A stretch of DNA of 64,000 bases from Rhodospirillaceae bacterium (GCA_947476695.1 CANJRD010000010.1:62001-126000), one strand, 5' to 3'; positions 55,314-63,722 are shown, counted from the stretch's first letter. Translations and numbers: made by a program. Notes: generated from the letters alone by a model not told the origin.

Positions 55314-56018
55314 ATGATGCGCGTTCTTTCACTCGCCGCTGTGTTCTGCGCCGCAATGGCGACGCAGGCATCCGCCGACACCATCGCCGTCATCGGCACG
55401 GGAACCGTGGGCACGATGCTGGGCCCGCTTTGGGCCTCGAAGGGCCACACGATCATTTACGGCTCTCGCACGCCGGATTCCGACAAGGTAAAGGCGCTCG
55501 TGAAAGAGACGCCGAAGGGCTCTGCCGCGACGTCGCAAGCCGCCGCGCAGAAAGCCAGCATCATCCTGCTCGCGGTGCCCGGCACCGCGGTGGTCGAGAC
55601 CGTGAAAAGCCTCGGCGACGTGAAGGGCAAGATCATCGTCGACGCCACCAACGTCCTCGTCATGAAGGACGGCAAGGTGATGGACCCGGATACGAAGGAA
55701 AGCCTCGCCCAACAGCTTCAGGCCGCGGCCCCTGGCGCGCTGGTCGTGAAGGCCTACAACACGATGTCCGCCGCGGCGATGAAGGACCAGGCCCCGGCGG
55801 GCGGCAAGATCAGCCTGATCATGAGCGGCGACGATGCGGGCGCGAAGGCCAAGGTCGCGGAATTGGGCAAGTCGACCGGACTGCAGCCGGTCGATATCGG
55901 TAACCTCGATATGAGCCGCTTCCAGGACCAGCTCGGCCGGTTCTATGTGGCGTACAGCCGCAGCCACGCGCCGAGCCGGGTCGAGATCGAGCTCCACCCC
56001 TATACACCGAAGCCGTAA
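55314..56018 (+). CDS. NADP(F420)-dependent-reductase-like Rossmann protein with a signal peptide
   Basis: The 234-residue protein has the fold of F420:NADP reductases and related NAD-binding proteins: AVIGTGTVGTMLGPLWASKGHTIIYGSR with the Arg that prefers NADPH, IILLAVPG and VVKAYNTMSAAAM. The dinucleotide loop is directly preceded by a predicted Sec signal (MMRVLSLAAVFCAAMATQASA), so it should be secreted, where free NADP is scarce. It may bind another ligand, or carry its cofactor through export. It starts 15 bases after sseA and is followed by a GC-rich hairpin. Confidence 0.85.
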   Translation: MMRVLSLAAVFCAAMATQASADTIAVIGTGTVGTMLGPLWASKGHTIIYGSRTPDSDKVKALVKETPKGSAATSQAAAQKASIILLAVPGTAVVETVKSLGDVKGKIIVDATNVLVMKDGKVMDPDTKESLAQQLQAAAPGALVVKAYNTMSAAAMKDQAPAGGKISLIMSGDDAGAKAKVAELGKSTGLQPVDIGNLDMSRFQDQLGRFYVAYSRSHAPSRVEIELHPYTPKP

Positions 56019-56042
56019 GCCTCCGGAGACCCCAAAAGCGAA

Positions 56043-56077
56043 CGGAGCCGGCTGCGTGTTCAAGGCTGCCGGCTCCG
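56043..56077 (+). terminator. GC-rich hairpin after the Rossmann-protein gene
   Basis: CGGAGCCGGC and GCCGGCTCCG form a perfect ten-base-pair stem with a 15-base loop. CATCTTGACG follows, with no real T-run, so termination may be weak or Rho-assisted. It begins 25 bases after the stop at 56018. Confidence 0.65.
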
Positions 56078-56485
56078 CATCTTGACGGCGCCGTGAGGGG
56101 CGCCGTGTTGGATTATCGGTCCGGTGGTGTGTGTTCGCCGCCCGATCGTGTTCCTTGTAGCAAGCCGCGTGCCAAAGAATTTCTCACGCGAAATCAGACA
56201 CTTGATAATGTTTCGACTTCGAACGTTGCAAAAGAATATGACGGCTATCTGCGCTGACTTTCGAAATAAGTATAAAAATCAGCACGTTATGCACACTCCC
56301 GATCCGCGAGAAAGTTGTCAAAACTTTCGACAGTCAAGGTGGGACCAAACGGACGGCAAGGTGTTGCGCCGACGGCACGCTGGCGAAACTAACGCATCGC
56401 CCCTCACCCAGGGATTTCGCGCCGTAAGGGCCGCCGGTATGCTGCCCCTCACCTCCCTTCGCTCATCTATTTGCGCGGACGCAGA
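56078..56485. other. Noncoding gap, partly AT-rich, with a small inverted repeat
   Basis: No convincing gene is seen between 56078 and 56485. The stretch 56160-56335 is clearly AT-richer than its surroundings and runs through several A- and T-tracts. GAAAGTT-GTCAA-AACTTTC at 56310-56328 is a seven-base-pair inverted repeat. An open frame at 56124-56489 has no coding character: it starts in the AT-rich part and has many Arg/Thr/Ser without a fold. The gap probably holds the promoter of the gene at 56486, and might hold a small RNA. Confidence 0.55.
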
Positions 56486-57637
56486 ATGAGTTCGCCTCGA
56501 TTTTTCGTGTGGTACCTAGCCGTCGCTTTCGGCGTTGCGATGGCGCCTGCGTTCCCCGCCATGGCGCAACGCGCGCCCGAACGCGCCGAGCCGTCTGGCG
56601 GCGATCTCACCCAGGCTTTCGAGAGCGCGCAGGCGAGCGCCAAGGGCAGCGATAGCCTGGATGCAGCCTACGAGCTTCTCGGCATTGCGGGCTCCAGCCA
56701 GCAGCGCAACGCGAAAGCTTTGTCCGATAAGGCCAGCGCCGCCTTTGTCGATCTCGTTCAGCGTTCCAGCGCGGCCGCTCTGCGCAAGGGCGGCACGACC
56801 GCACGCGATACGCTGGATCAGCTCGTCGATCTGCGCTTCTTCGCCCGGAGCCAAGAACTGACGACGGCGATGAACGCGCTCGATACCGCCCTGCGGAGCC
56901 TTTTCCCAGCGGTGGCACAGGCTCTTGAGCAACGCATCGACACCGCAACCGAGTTCGACGATCAGATCGAATCCCTGAACGATTACGCAAGCCTCCAGGC
57001 CTCCGCGGCGCAGGTCCTGATGAACGACATCGCTACACGGATCGGCAGCGCGATCGACACCCGCCTCGTCAAGCTCGAGACCGCCGCCAATCAAGCAACC
57101 GACGAGATGGAGCGCGGCCGCCGTGTGAACGCCGTCGCAGAGTCAAAGCGCGCGCGCGACGGTCAGGTAGCCGATGCGACCGCCAACAACGTCGATGCCG
57201 TCGCCAGCCAGCTCAAGGCCAGCGGAAACCGCACCGAAGAGTCGACACGAGCGCCAACGGGCGAGGAAGTGCGGGCGGATTTGATCGGCGAGAGCAGCTG
57301 CATCGAGACCGGTTATCACAGCAAACCGTCGGACCCACAGGTTCAACGCACCCACGATCGCGAATGCATCAATTCCGGGCGGGTCCCGACCACGACCAAT
57401 CGCTGCCCGATGAAGGACTTGAGTCTGACCTGCTTCGAGAAGTTCGCGAACAACGGCGAGAAGATCATCTACATCTACCACAACACGCCGGAAGAGGATT
57501 ACTTCCGCAGCAAATGCGGCAAAGAGGATCTGATCCCGGGCGATCGAATTCCGGCGTCGGGCGCCACCTTCCGTGGGAAGGACACGACACTGGCCTTTGT
57601 CTGCGCACCGTCAGGCCATGAGGTCACGCGCGACTAG
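56486..57637 (+). CDS. Secreted protein of unknown function with Cys-containing C-terminal domain
   Basis: The ATG at 56486 gives 383 residues with a signal peptide (FVWYLAVAFGVAMAPAFPAMAQ). The N-terminal half (~35-250) is nearly all helix with many Ala, Asp and Gln and no Cys, e.g. LDQLVDLRFFARSQELTTAMNALDTAL. The C-terminal part (~265-383) has six Cys (SSCIE, RECIN, NRCPM, LTCFEK, SKCGKE, FVCAPS), consistent with three disulfides in the periplasm. No family is recognised. Its end overlaps the convergent SnoaL-like gene by 14 bases. Confidence 0.8.
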   Translation: MSSPRFFVWYLAVAFGVAMAPAFPAMAQRAPERAEPSGGDLTQAFESAQASAKGSDSLDAAYELLGIAGSSQQRNAKALSDKASAAFVDLVQRSSAAALRKGGTTARDTLDQLVDLRFFARSQELTTAMNALDTALRSLFPAVAQALEQRIDTATEFDDQIESLNDYASLQASAAQVLMNDIATRIGSAIDTRLVKLETAANQATDEMERGRRVNAVAESKRARDGQVADATANNVDAVASQLKASGNRTEESTRAPTGEEVRADLIGESSCIETGYHSKPSDPQVQRTHDRECINSGRVPTTTNRCPMKDLSLTCFEKFANNGEKIIYIYHNTPEEDYFRSKCGKEDLIPGDRIPASGATFRGKDTTLAFVCAPSGHEVTRD

Positions 57638-58004
57638 GATTGGTTTGCGAACCAGACGCGAGATCATTCCAAACCTTCTGGTCAACGATCTTGCCGTCGC
57701 GGATTTCGAACCGGTCGATGAAACGCACATCCGCGATCTCCTTTCCGTCGAGCGCCTCGCCGTTCAGCACACCATGACAATATACGATCGTCACCGCACC
57801 GCGGCACGTTTCGTCAAAGACGGCGTAGGTCTTACGGATGTTGCGGTAGCGCTTGGCCGACCAGGCTACGAGGTCCTGAAGCTCCGTGAACACCGCGCCG
57901 CCTGGGAACGTCATGGTGAACCCCGGCCCGGTCATGGCGCTGGCCTTGCCAAGATCGCGGGCTTCCATCGCATCGAGAAAAGCACGCACAAGATCCTGGC
58001 TCAT
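57624..58004 (-). CDS. SnoaL/NTF2-like protein
   Basis: The 126-residue protein fits the SnoaL-like cone fold: an N-terminal helix (SQDLVRAFLDAMEARDLGKASAM) and curved-sheet strands. The usual VRFIDRFEIRDGKIVDQKVWNDL end follows. Such proteins are small-molecule isomerases, hydrolases or mere binding folds, so the substrate cannot be given. It is alone on the minus strand, convergent with the secreted unknown protein. Confidence 0.85.
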   Translation of the reverse strand: MSQDLVRAFLDAMEARDLGKASAMTGPGFTMTFPGGAVFTELQDLVAWSAKRYRNIRKTYAVFDETCRGAVTIVYCHGVLNGEALDGKEIADVRFIDRFEIRDGKIVDQKVWNDLASGSQTNPSRA

Positions 58005-58099
58005 GAGTTCCCGCGTCGGCTGATGATCGCATTCCGTCGCGCCGCAGGTTGTGCGACACTCGGTATCGGTAAAGATATCCCGGCACGTCTATAACGGAA

Positions 58100-58840
58100 A
58101 TGGCTCTCCGCCCGTCCAAGAAAATCCTGCCGCACCTGGAAAACAGGGCGCCGCGCTATGACGACCATCGCCCGGTTGATCCGCGCGAGAAGCTCCGTGG
58201 ACGATTCCGGCGCATGCTCGCGATCGCCGCTTTCCTTGTCGCCATGCTCGCGCTCTATCCGATCCTGAACCGGCAGGATCAATCCCGTCCGCGCAGAAAT
58301 GGGCTGGCCCAAGTAACCGCTTGTGACCGCCTGGCTGCACATCCCCTCGATACGCAACGTACCGCGCCTAGTGTTGAGGATGCTGACCTGGATGCCGAGG
58401 GCGCGCGCCGAGCCTGCGCACGCGCCTTGCGACAAGATCCCGATGACGGCCGGACCTTGTACGAAGCCGCGCGCGCCGCTTTCGCCAGCAAAGACGAGCA
58501 GACTGCCATGGAGCTGCTACGGCGTTCCGCCGCAGCGGGCTATGCCCAAGGGCAATTTACCCTTTCCGCTCGCTTGCTGCACGGCGAGGGTGTGAACGCC
58601 GATATCTGCGAGGCGGGCCGCCTTGTGATGCAAGCCGCCAAGCAGCGTCATCTGTATGCGCGCCTCAGGTTGGCGGAGAACTGGGCCGACGGTGTCTTCC
58701 GCACCTGCCAATTGGAAATCCCCGAATCTGAGATCGTTGCGATGTTGCTCGCTGCGGACGATCTCGCCGCCACCACTGACGACATCGCCGCGCTCGATGT
58801 CGCACGGCGAAAATGGGACGCAGCCGCATCGCGGCAATGA
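58100..58840 (+). CDS. Membrane-anchored Sel1/TPR-like repeat protein
   Basis: The 246-residue protein has a basic cytoplasmic start and one membrane helix (residues ~38-57, MLAIAAFLVAMLALYPIL). A periplasmic part follows with helical repeats of Sel1 type: ACDRLAAHPLD, ARRACARALRQDPDDGRTLYEAARAAF, QTAMELLRRSAAAGYAQGQFTLSARLL and GVNADICEAGRLVMQAAKQRHLYARLRLAENW. The CDRLAAHP opening is frequent in alphaproteobacterial Sel1 proteins. These are protein-interaction scaffolds at the envelope. No close partner is seen. Confidence 0.82.
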   Translation: MALRPSKKILPHLENRAPRYDDHRPVDPREKLRGRFRRMLAIAAFLVAMLALYPILNRQDQSRPRRNGLAQVTACDRLAAHPLDTQRTAPSVEDADLDAEGARRACARALRQDPDDGRTLYEAARAAFASKDEQTAMELLRRSAAAGYAQGQFTLSARLLHGEGVNADICEAGRLVMQAAKQRHLYARLRLAENWADGVFRTCQLEIPESEIVAMLLAADDLAATTDDIAALDVARRKWDAAASRQ

Positions 58841-59032
58841 CGAGCGACGAGACGTCGCGGGCTTCTAACAGCCAGATCAAACATGCCTGTCCGAAGAAAG
58901 CCTTACGTGGATGCACGCACGGGATCACTCTTTTGCGGCACTAACTGTTGTGGTTCACTCATTCGTCTACTGCGGGCTGATGCGCGTTCGCTGCGGACAA
59001 CATAATAAAAACAAACTCTCTGGAGTGGTCAC

Positions 59033-59230
59033 ATGTTCAAACAAGCTCTGATTCTGACGACGGCGCTCGCGATCGCCGCGGCGGCTCCCTCTGCCAACGC
59101 ATCCGTGGTTGCCGCGAAGCCGACTGTCGTTGCCGGCAAGGCGACGCAGCCGGTCATGGTTGCGGCGAAGAAGCACACTGCCGCTGCTGAAGACGGTAAG
59201 AGCAAGAAGAAGAAAAAGAAGAAGGCCTAA
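59033..59230 (+). CDS. Small secreted protein with a poly-lysine tail
   Basis: This 65-residue product has GGAG nine bases upstream. A signal peptide (MFKQALILTTALAIAAAAPSANA) leaves a 42-residue mature chain rich in Ala, Val, Thr and Lys that ends in GKSKKKKKKKA. The basic tail may bind DNA, lipopolysaccharide or wall polymers. There is no Cys. A strong terminator follows 27 bases after the stop, so it is monocistronic, and its 192-base upstream gap should hold its promoter. No family is recognised. Confidence 0.78.
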   Translation: MFKQALILTTALAIAAAAPSANASVVAAKPTVVAGKATQPVMVAAKKHTAAAEDGKSKKKKKKKA

Positions 59231-59257
59231 ATCCGTCGCTCAAGCGCGGACGATAAA

Positions 59258-59290
59258 AAAACCCCCGCCTCATCGGCGGGGGTTTTGTTT
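59258..59290 (+). terminator. Rho-independent terminator after the small secreted protein
   Basis: AAAACCCCCGCC-TCATC-GGCGGGGGTTTT is a perfect 12-base-pair stem followed by GTTT. The A-rich left side makes it work for the convergent cytochrome gene (stop at 59312) as well. Confidence 0.93.
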
Positions 59291-59311
59291 TGTGAAACTC
59301 ACGTGATGCGA

Positions 59312-59719
59312 CTATTGCGCAGCGCCGGTCTCTTTCTTCAGATAGGCGATCAGCGCCTTGCGATCTTCTTCCTTATCGACACCGCGGAAAGCCATCTTGT
59401 TGCCCGGCAGGAAGTCGCGCGGCTTCGTCAGCCACTCGTTGATCGTATGTTCGTCCCAGGTAATTCCAGAGGCTTTGACCGCATCAGAATACTTGAAGTC
59501 GGAAACCGTACCGGCCTTGCGTCCGAACACGCCATAGAGGTTCGGGCCGACCTTGTTACCGGAATCTTCCTCGGTGTTGTGGCACGAGCGGCACAGAAGA
59601 AAAACGCGCTGACCTTGCTTCAGCGTCGCTTCGTCCGCCTCCGCTGCCACAGCCACGTGACCGAACAGAATCGCTCCGCACAAAGACAACGCCGGAACGA
59701 GATTGGCAAACGCACGCAT
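59312..59719 (-). CDS. Class I cytochrome c (c2/c550 type)
   Basis: The ATG at 59717-59719 with GGAGA nine bases upstream gives 135 residues with a signal peptide (FANLVPALSLCGAILFGHVAVAA). The heme site is VFLLCRSCHNTEE. The fold blocks NKVGPNLYGVFGRKAGT, YSDAVKASGITWDEHTINEWLTKPRDFLPGNKMAF and ALIAYLKKET follow; the Met of GNKMAF is the axial ligand. This is a soluble periplasmic electron carrier of the mitochondrial-like cytochrome c group. It lies downstream of the Mpo1-like gene on the same strand, 115 bases away. Confidence 0.94.
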   Translation of the reverse strand: MRAFANLVPALSLCGAILFGHVAVAAEADEATLKQGQRVFLLCRSCHNTEEDSGNKVGPNLYGVFGRKAGTVSDFKYSDAVKASGITWDEHTINEWLTKPRDFLPGNKMAFRGVDKEEDRKALIAYLKKETGAAQ

Positions 59720-59834
59720 AAACGCGGTCTCCTCGAATTCCTCAAAATGAATGCTCACAGGCTGTGAGCCAGCGAGACCCTAGAGGGATATTATGTCAAG
59801 TAAAGGCGAAATTTGCGTTTTTTCCGTGGCGTGA

Positions 59835-60341
59835 TTATTCGGCGTACTTGCCCGTACGCAGACCCAATTCACCGGCGAGTTTCCGCCCGACGCCCGCGGC
59901 AAATAGCATCTCAGCCAGCAAAAATGCGGGCGCCATGAACACCTGCGTCAGGTTGACGAACAACGCGGGTCGACGTCCCTCAAAGGCATGGCCGACGAAC
60001 TGGATGATCCAGCCGAGCACAAATCCGCCGACCGCGACCGGCCAAATCATGTCAGCCGGTACCCGTAAGACGACGGCATAAAGCGCCGCGTAGAACAGAC
60101 AGGCCATCACGCCAATCAACGGGATGGTCAGGAGATAGAGCGCCATCAATGCACTGAGCAGAACTTGGGCAACCGTGACGTCTGCGGGGCCGATGCTGAT
60201 GATTTTCAGCTGGTCGAAGCCGACGAGCAGCGCAAAGACAATCAGCGGCACGCCGACATGATGCGTGGCGCGATTGCGGCCATCGCGATGATGGGCGGCA
60301 TACATCGCCAGCTGCTCGAACACCCATTCCCGCAGAGACAT
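59835..60341 (-). CDS. Mpo1-like (DUF962) membrane protein
   Basis: The 168-residue protein has four or five membrane helices and the DUF962 signature YAAHHRDGRNRATHHVGVPLIVFAL at the start. The second signature GWIIQFVGHAFEGRRPAL is near residue 115. In yeast the relative Mpo1 is an iron dioxygenase that shortens 2-hydroxy fatty acids, and the His here are the likely iron ligands. The bacterial role is not settled; a lipid or hydroxy-acid function is reasonable. It is divergent from the YheT hydrolase gene. Confidence 0.88.
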   Translation of the reverse strand: MSLREWVFEQLAMYAAHHRDGRNRATHHVGVPLIVFALLVGFDQLKIISIGPADVTVAQVLLSALMALYLLTIPLIGVMACLFYAALYAVVLRVPADMIWPVAVGGFVLGWIIQFVGHAFEGRRPALFVNLTQVFMAPAFLLAEMLFAAGVGRKLAGELGLRTGKYAE

Positions 60342-60357
60342 TGTCGCCTCGTGTCCG

Positions 60358-61404
60358 TTGGTCGAAGATGCGAAAGCCAGCCTAGCGCGCCGGCTGCCGG
60401 GGGGCCAGAAACTGTATCCAAATCCATTGATCCAGGGCGGTGCGATCCTGCCCTTCCCGCCCTTCCACCCCCGAGCCCCCTGGTGGGGTGGCGATCTTCA
60501 GACACTGCGCAACACGCTGCGTTACAAGCCGCCCGCGCTTGAGGCCGGAACGCGTCTCATTCTACCGCTCGCCGACGGCGATGCGTTGGTGGGCCTGCTC
60601 AACATGCCTGAAGTCGATACGGGCAAACCCGCCATCGTTGCGGTTCATGGGCTGACTGGCGACGAGAACAGCCGCAACATCCGCACCACGGCGGCTTACC
60701 ATCTCGGCCAAGGCTTCCCGGTGGTGCGCCTGAACCAACGCGGCGCCGGCCCTTCGCTCGGCTTTGCGCGCGGGCACTATCACGCCGGTCGCAGCGAAGA
60801 TCTGCGCCAGGCCCTGCCGCACCTTCCCGCGGCTATTCTCGCGCGAGGCCTTTTCTTGGTCGGCGTTTCTCTTGGCGGCAATATGCTGCTCAAATTCATG
60901 GCCGAAGGCGGTTTGCCGATGGTGCACGCAGCGGTGGCCGTCAGTGCGCCGATCGACCTCAAGCGGGCGCAGGCGACGATCATGCGTCCGCGCAATGCGA
61001 TCTATCATCAGCATCTGTTACGAGCGATGAAGGCCGACGCCCTGCGCGCTGCTCACGCCTCCCCGGCCACCATCGCCGGGATCGACACGATCTACGACTT
61101 CGACGATCGCATCGTCGCGCCGGCAAACGGGTTTGCGGACGCGGAGGACTATTACGCGCGGTGCTCGGCCGGCCCGCTATTGGGTCAAATCCGAACGCCG
61201 ACCCTGGCGATCCATGCCGCCGACGACCCTTGGATCCCGGCCGGGATGTACACCGCTTTGGATTGGCCGGCCGACAGGACCGTATCGCTGCTGATGGCCC
61301 CCAGCGGAGGCCACGTCGGTTTCCATGCCCGCGATAGCCGATGGCCCTGGCATGACCGCTGTACCGGGCTGTTCTTCGAGGCCTGCCTTGCAACCCGCAC
61401 ATAA
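60358..61404 (+). CDS. YheT-family alpha/beta hydrolase
   Basis: The 348-residue enzyme has the YheT/embryogenesis-type fold: PWWGGDLQTLRNTLR near the start and VHGLTGDENSRNIRTTAAYHLGQGFPVVRLNQRGAGPS for the oxyanion region. The nucleophile elbow is GVSLGGNMLL, the catalytic Asp is in HAADDPWIPAG and the His in APSGGHVGFH. Substrates are uncertain, probably small esters. The first usual start is a TTG at 60358-60360, so the exact N-terminus is uncertain. It is followed by the molybdoenzyme gene. Confidence 0.9.
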   Translation: MVEDAKASLARRLPGGQKLYPNPLIQGGAILPFPPFHPRAPWWGGDLQTLRNTLRYKPPALEAGTRLILPLADGDALVGLLNMPEVDTGKPAIVAVHGLTGDENSRNIRTTAAYHLGQGFPVVRLNQRGAGPSLGFARGHYHAGRSEDLRQALPHLPAAILARGLFLVGVSLGGNMLLKFMAEGGLPMVHAAVAVSAPIDLKRAQATIMRPRNAIYHQHLLRAMKADALRAAHASPATIAGIDTIYDFDDRIVAPANGFADAEDYYARCSAGPLLGQIRTPTLAIHAADDPWIPAGMYTALDWPADRTVSLLMAPSGGHVGFHARDSRWPWHDRCTGLFFEACLATRT

Positions 61405-61497
61405 GGCAGGGTGATTTTCGCCCTCCCCGGCCCCGCCGAGCCTGTTAACATCCACTCAATTGCCGCGCTTGGCGCCCCCGGATTGAAAGGCCATGCC

Positions 61498-63654
61498 ATG
61501 ACCCATATGCGCTCTCCCGAAGCCTCCCTTGGTCGCCGCGGTCTGCTGCAAAGCGCCGGCGCTCTGATTGTCGCCGCGACCATCGTTCCGGCCACCCGCG
61601 CGGCACAGGCCGCCGACGCACCGCCGCCGGTCGCGCCCAATGTTTTCGTGCGTGTCGCAGACGACAACACAGTGACCGTGATCTGCAAACACCTCGAGAT
61701 GGGACAAGGCAATCACAGCGGCCTCGCACGCATCGTCGCCGAGGAAATCGACGCGGACTGGTCGCAGATTCGCACGGTTCATGCGCCGGCCGACGCCAAG
61801 CTCTATGCCAACCATGCGTTCGGTATGCAGGGCACCGGCGGCAGCAGTGCGATCAACAATTCGTACGACGAACTTCGCAAGGCCGGCGCTCAGGCGAAAG
61901 CCATGCTCGTCCAGGCCGCTGCGCAGGCATGGCGCGTGCCTGCGGCTGAATTGACCGTCAGCAAAGGCGTGCTAAGCCATGCGAACGGCAAGCACGGCAC
62001 GTTCGGCGAGTTCGCTGTGGCGGCTTCGAAACTGCCGGTGCCGACCGATGTCCGTCTTAAGGACGCCAAGGATTTCGTTCTGATCGGTCATCCGGATGGC
62101 CGTGTCGACACGCCTGCCAAGACCGACGGCAGTGCCCAGTACGCCATCGACGTTCGCCTGCCCGGCCTTCTGACCGCGGTGATCGCTCGCCCGCCCCGTT
62201 TCGGGGGGACGGTGAAAAGCTTCGACGCCAAGGAAGCCCTCGCAATTCGCGGCGTGAAGGGCGTGCATGCCGTTCCGACCGGTGTCGCCGTCGTTGCCGA
62301 GGGCTATTGGCCGGCGCTGCGCGGCCGCGATGCGCTCAGGGTTGAATGGGACGAGGCGAAAGCCGAGAAGCGCAGCACTGCTGATCTCAACGCCGAATAT
62401 CGGGCGTTGCTCGACAAGCCAGGCAAAAGCGCCAAGACCGCCGGCGATTCCGCCGCCGCTTTGAAAGGCGCCGCCAAAACCATCACCGCGGATTACGAGG
62501 TGCCTTACCTCGCCCACGCGCCGATGGAGCCGCTCGACTGCGTGTTGCGGCGAAACGATGCAGGCGTCGAGCTTTGGTACGGCTGCCAGTTCCAGACCGT
62601 CGATCAGGCCAACGTTGCCCGCATCCTCGGCTTCAAGCCTGAGCAGGTGACGATCAACACGATCTTCGCCGGCGGCAGCTTCGGCCGCCGCGCAACTTTC
62701 ACCTCCGACTTCGTCGGCGAAACCGCGGAAGTTGCCAAGCACCTTCCAACAGGCACGCCTGTGAGGCTGATCTGGTCACGGGAGGATGACATTCGCGGCG
62801 GCCGCTATCGCCCGATGTATCACCATCGTCTGACGGCGGGCTTGGATGCGAACGGCAAGCTGGTCGCATGGCAGCACCGCATTGTCGGTCAGTCGATCAT
62901 GGCGGGAACGCCTTTTGAATCGAAGGATGGAATCGACACGACCTCGGTCGAAGGCGCCTCCAACCTGCCTTATCAGGTCGCGAATCTGAACGTCGAACTT
63001 CAGACGACACAGAACGGCGTGCCGATCTTGTGGTGGCGTTCGGTAGGCTCCAGCCATACGGCTTTCGCCATCGAATCCTTCATCGACCGCATCGCTAAGG
63101 AAGGCGGCCAGGATCCGCTGGCGTTCCGTCGCTCTCTCCTACCCGCGGACTCGAAGTTCCGCAAAGTGCTCGACCTTGCGGCTGAAAAGGCCGATTGGTC
63201 GAAAGCTCTGCCGGCAGGCCATGCCCGCGGCATCGCGATCGCGGAATCCTTCGCGACCACGGTGGCCCAAGTTGTCGAAATCAGCCGCGGTAAGGACGGC
63301 GCCATCAAGATCGAACGCGTTGTCTGCGCGCTAGACTGCGGCACCGCGATCAATCCGAACAGCATCGCAGCGCAAATGGAAGGCGGCATTGCCTTCGGTC
63401 TCGGCGCCGCGCTGAAGGGCGCCATTACCCTCGCCGAGGGCAAGGTCGAGCAAAGCAACTTCGACACCTACGACGTCTTGCGGATGAGCGAGATGCCGCC
63501 GGTTGAGGTTCACATCCTGCCGTCGACGGAAAAGCCGACGGGCACCGGTGAACCGGGGGTGCCGCCGATCGCGCCGGCCCTCGCCAATGCCATCTTCGCG
63601 TTGACAGGAAAGCCGGTGACGGTGCTGCCGCTCAATCGCGCGGTCGCCGTTTAA
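61498..63654 (+). CDS. iorB: Molybdopterin-binding oxidoreductase subunit (isoquinoline 1-oxidoreductase beta type) with Tat signal
   Basis: The ATG at 61498 with GAAAGG eight bases upstream gives 718 residues. A twin-arginine signal (LGRRGLLQSAGALIVAATIVPATRAAQA) leads into the large subunit of the xanthine-dehydrogenase superfamily. Its IorB form is marked by two part-domains with KHLEMGQGNHSGLARIVAEEIDADW, FAGGSFGRRATFTSDFV, WWRSVGSSHTAFAIESFID and the GTGEPGVPPIAPALANAI end that holds the catalytic Glu. These enzymes hydroxylate N-heterocycles or oxidise aldehydes in the periplasm with a 2Fe-2S IorA subunit and a cytochrome. No IorA gene is adjacent. The substrate is unknown. Confidence 0.9.
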   Translation: MTHMRSPEASLGRRGLLQSAGALIVAATIVPATRAAQAADAPPPVAPNVFVRVADDNTVTVICKHLEMGQGNHSGLARIVAEEIDADWSQIRTVHAPADAKLYANHAFGMQGTGGSSAINNSYDELRKAGAQAKAMLVQAAAQAWRVPAAELTVSKGVLSHANGKHGTFGEFAVAASKLPVPTDVRLKDAKDFVLIGHPDGRVDTPAKTDGSAQYAIDVRLPGLLTAVIARPPRFGGTVKSFDAKEALAIRGVKGVHAVPTGVAVVAEGYWPALRGRDALRVEWDEAKAEKRSTADLNAEYRALLDKPGKSAKTAGDSAAALKGAAKTITADYEVPYLAHAPMEPLDCVLRRNDAGVELWYGCQFQTVDQANVARILGFKPEQVTINTIFAGGSFGRRATFTSDFVGETAEVAKHLPTGTPVRLIWSREDDIRGGRYRPMYHHRLTAGLDANGKLVAWQHRIVGQSIMAGTPFESKDGIDTTSVEGASNLPYQVANLNVELQTTQNGVPILWWRSVGSSHTAFAIESFIDRIAKEGGQDPLAFRRSLLPADSKFRKVLDLAAEKADWSKALPAGHARGIAIAESFATTVAQVVEISRGKDGAIKIERVVCALDCGTAINPNSIAAQMEGGIAFGLGAALKGAITLAEGKVEQSNFDTYDVLRMSEMPPVEVHILPSTEKPTGTGEPGVPPIAPALANAIFALTGKPVTVLPLNRAVAV

Positions 63655-63683
63655 AAGCCGACGTCTCTTCTATTTCAGCTGTT

Positions 63684-63719
63684 GAGAGAGCGCTGCCGCA
63701 AGGCGGCTCTCTCTTTTTT
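63684..63719 (+). terminator. Terminator after the IorB-like gene
   Basis: GAGAGAGC and GCTCTCTC pair as an eight-base-pair stem extended by GCC/GGC around a GCAA loop with a small bulge; TTTTTT follows. It starts 30 bases after the stop and lies against the convergent carboxymuconolactone decarboxylase gene. Confidence 0.85.
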
Positions 63720-63722
63720 CGA

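Noticed and set aside
56124-56489. 121-residue open frame in the AT-rich gap
   Set aside because: No ribosome site, unusual composition, and it overlaps the start of the secreted-protein gene in another frame.
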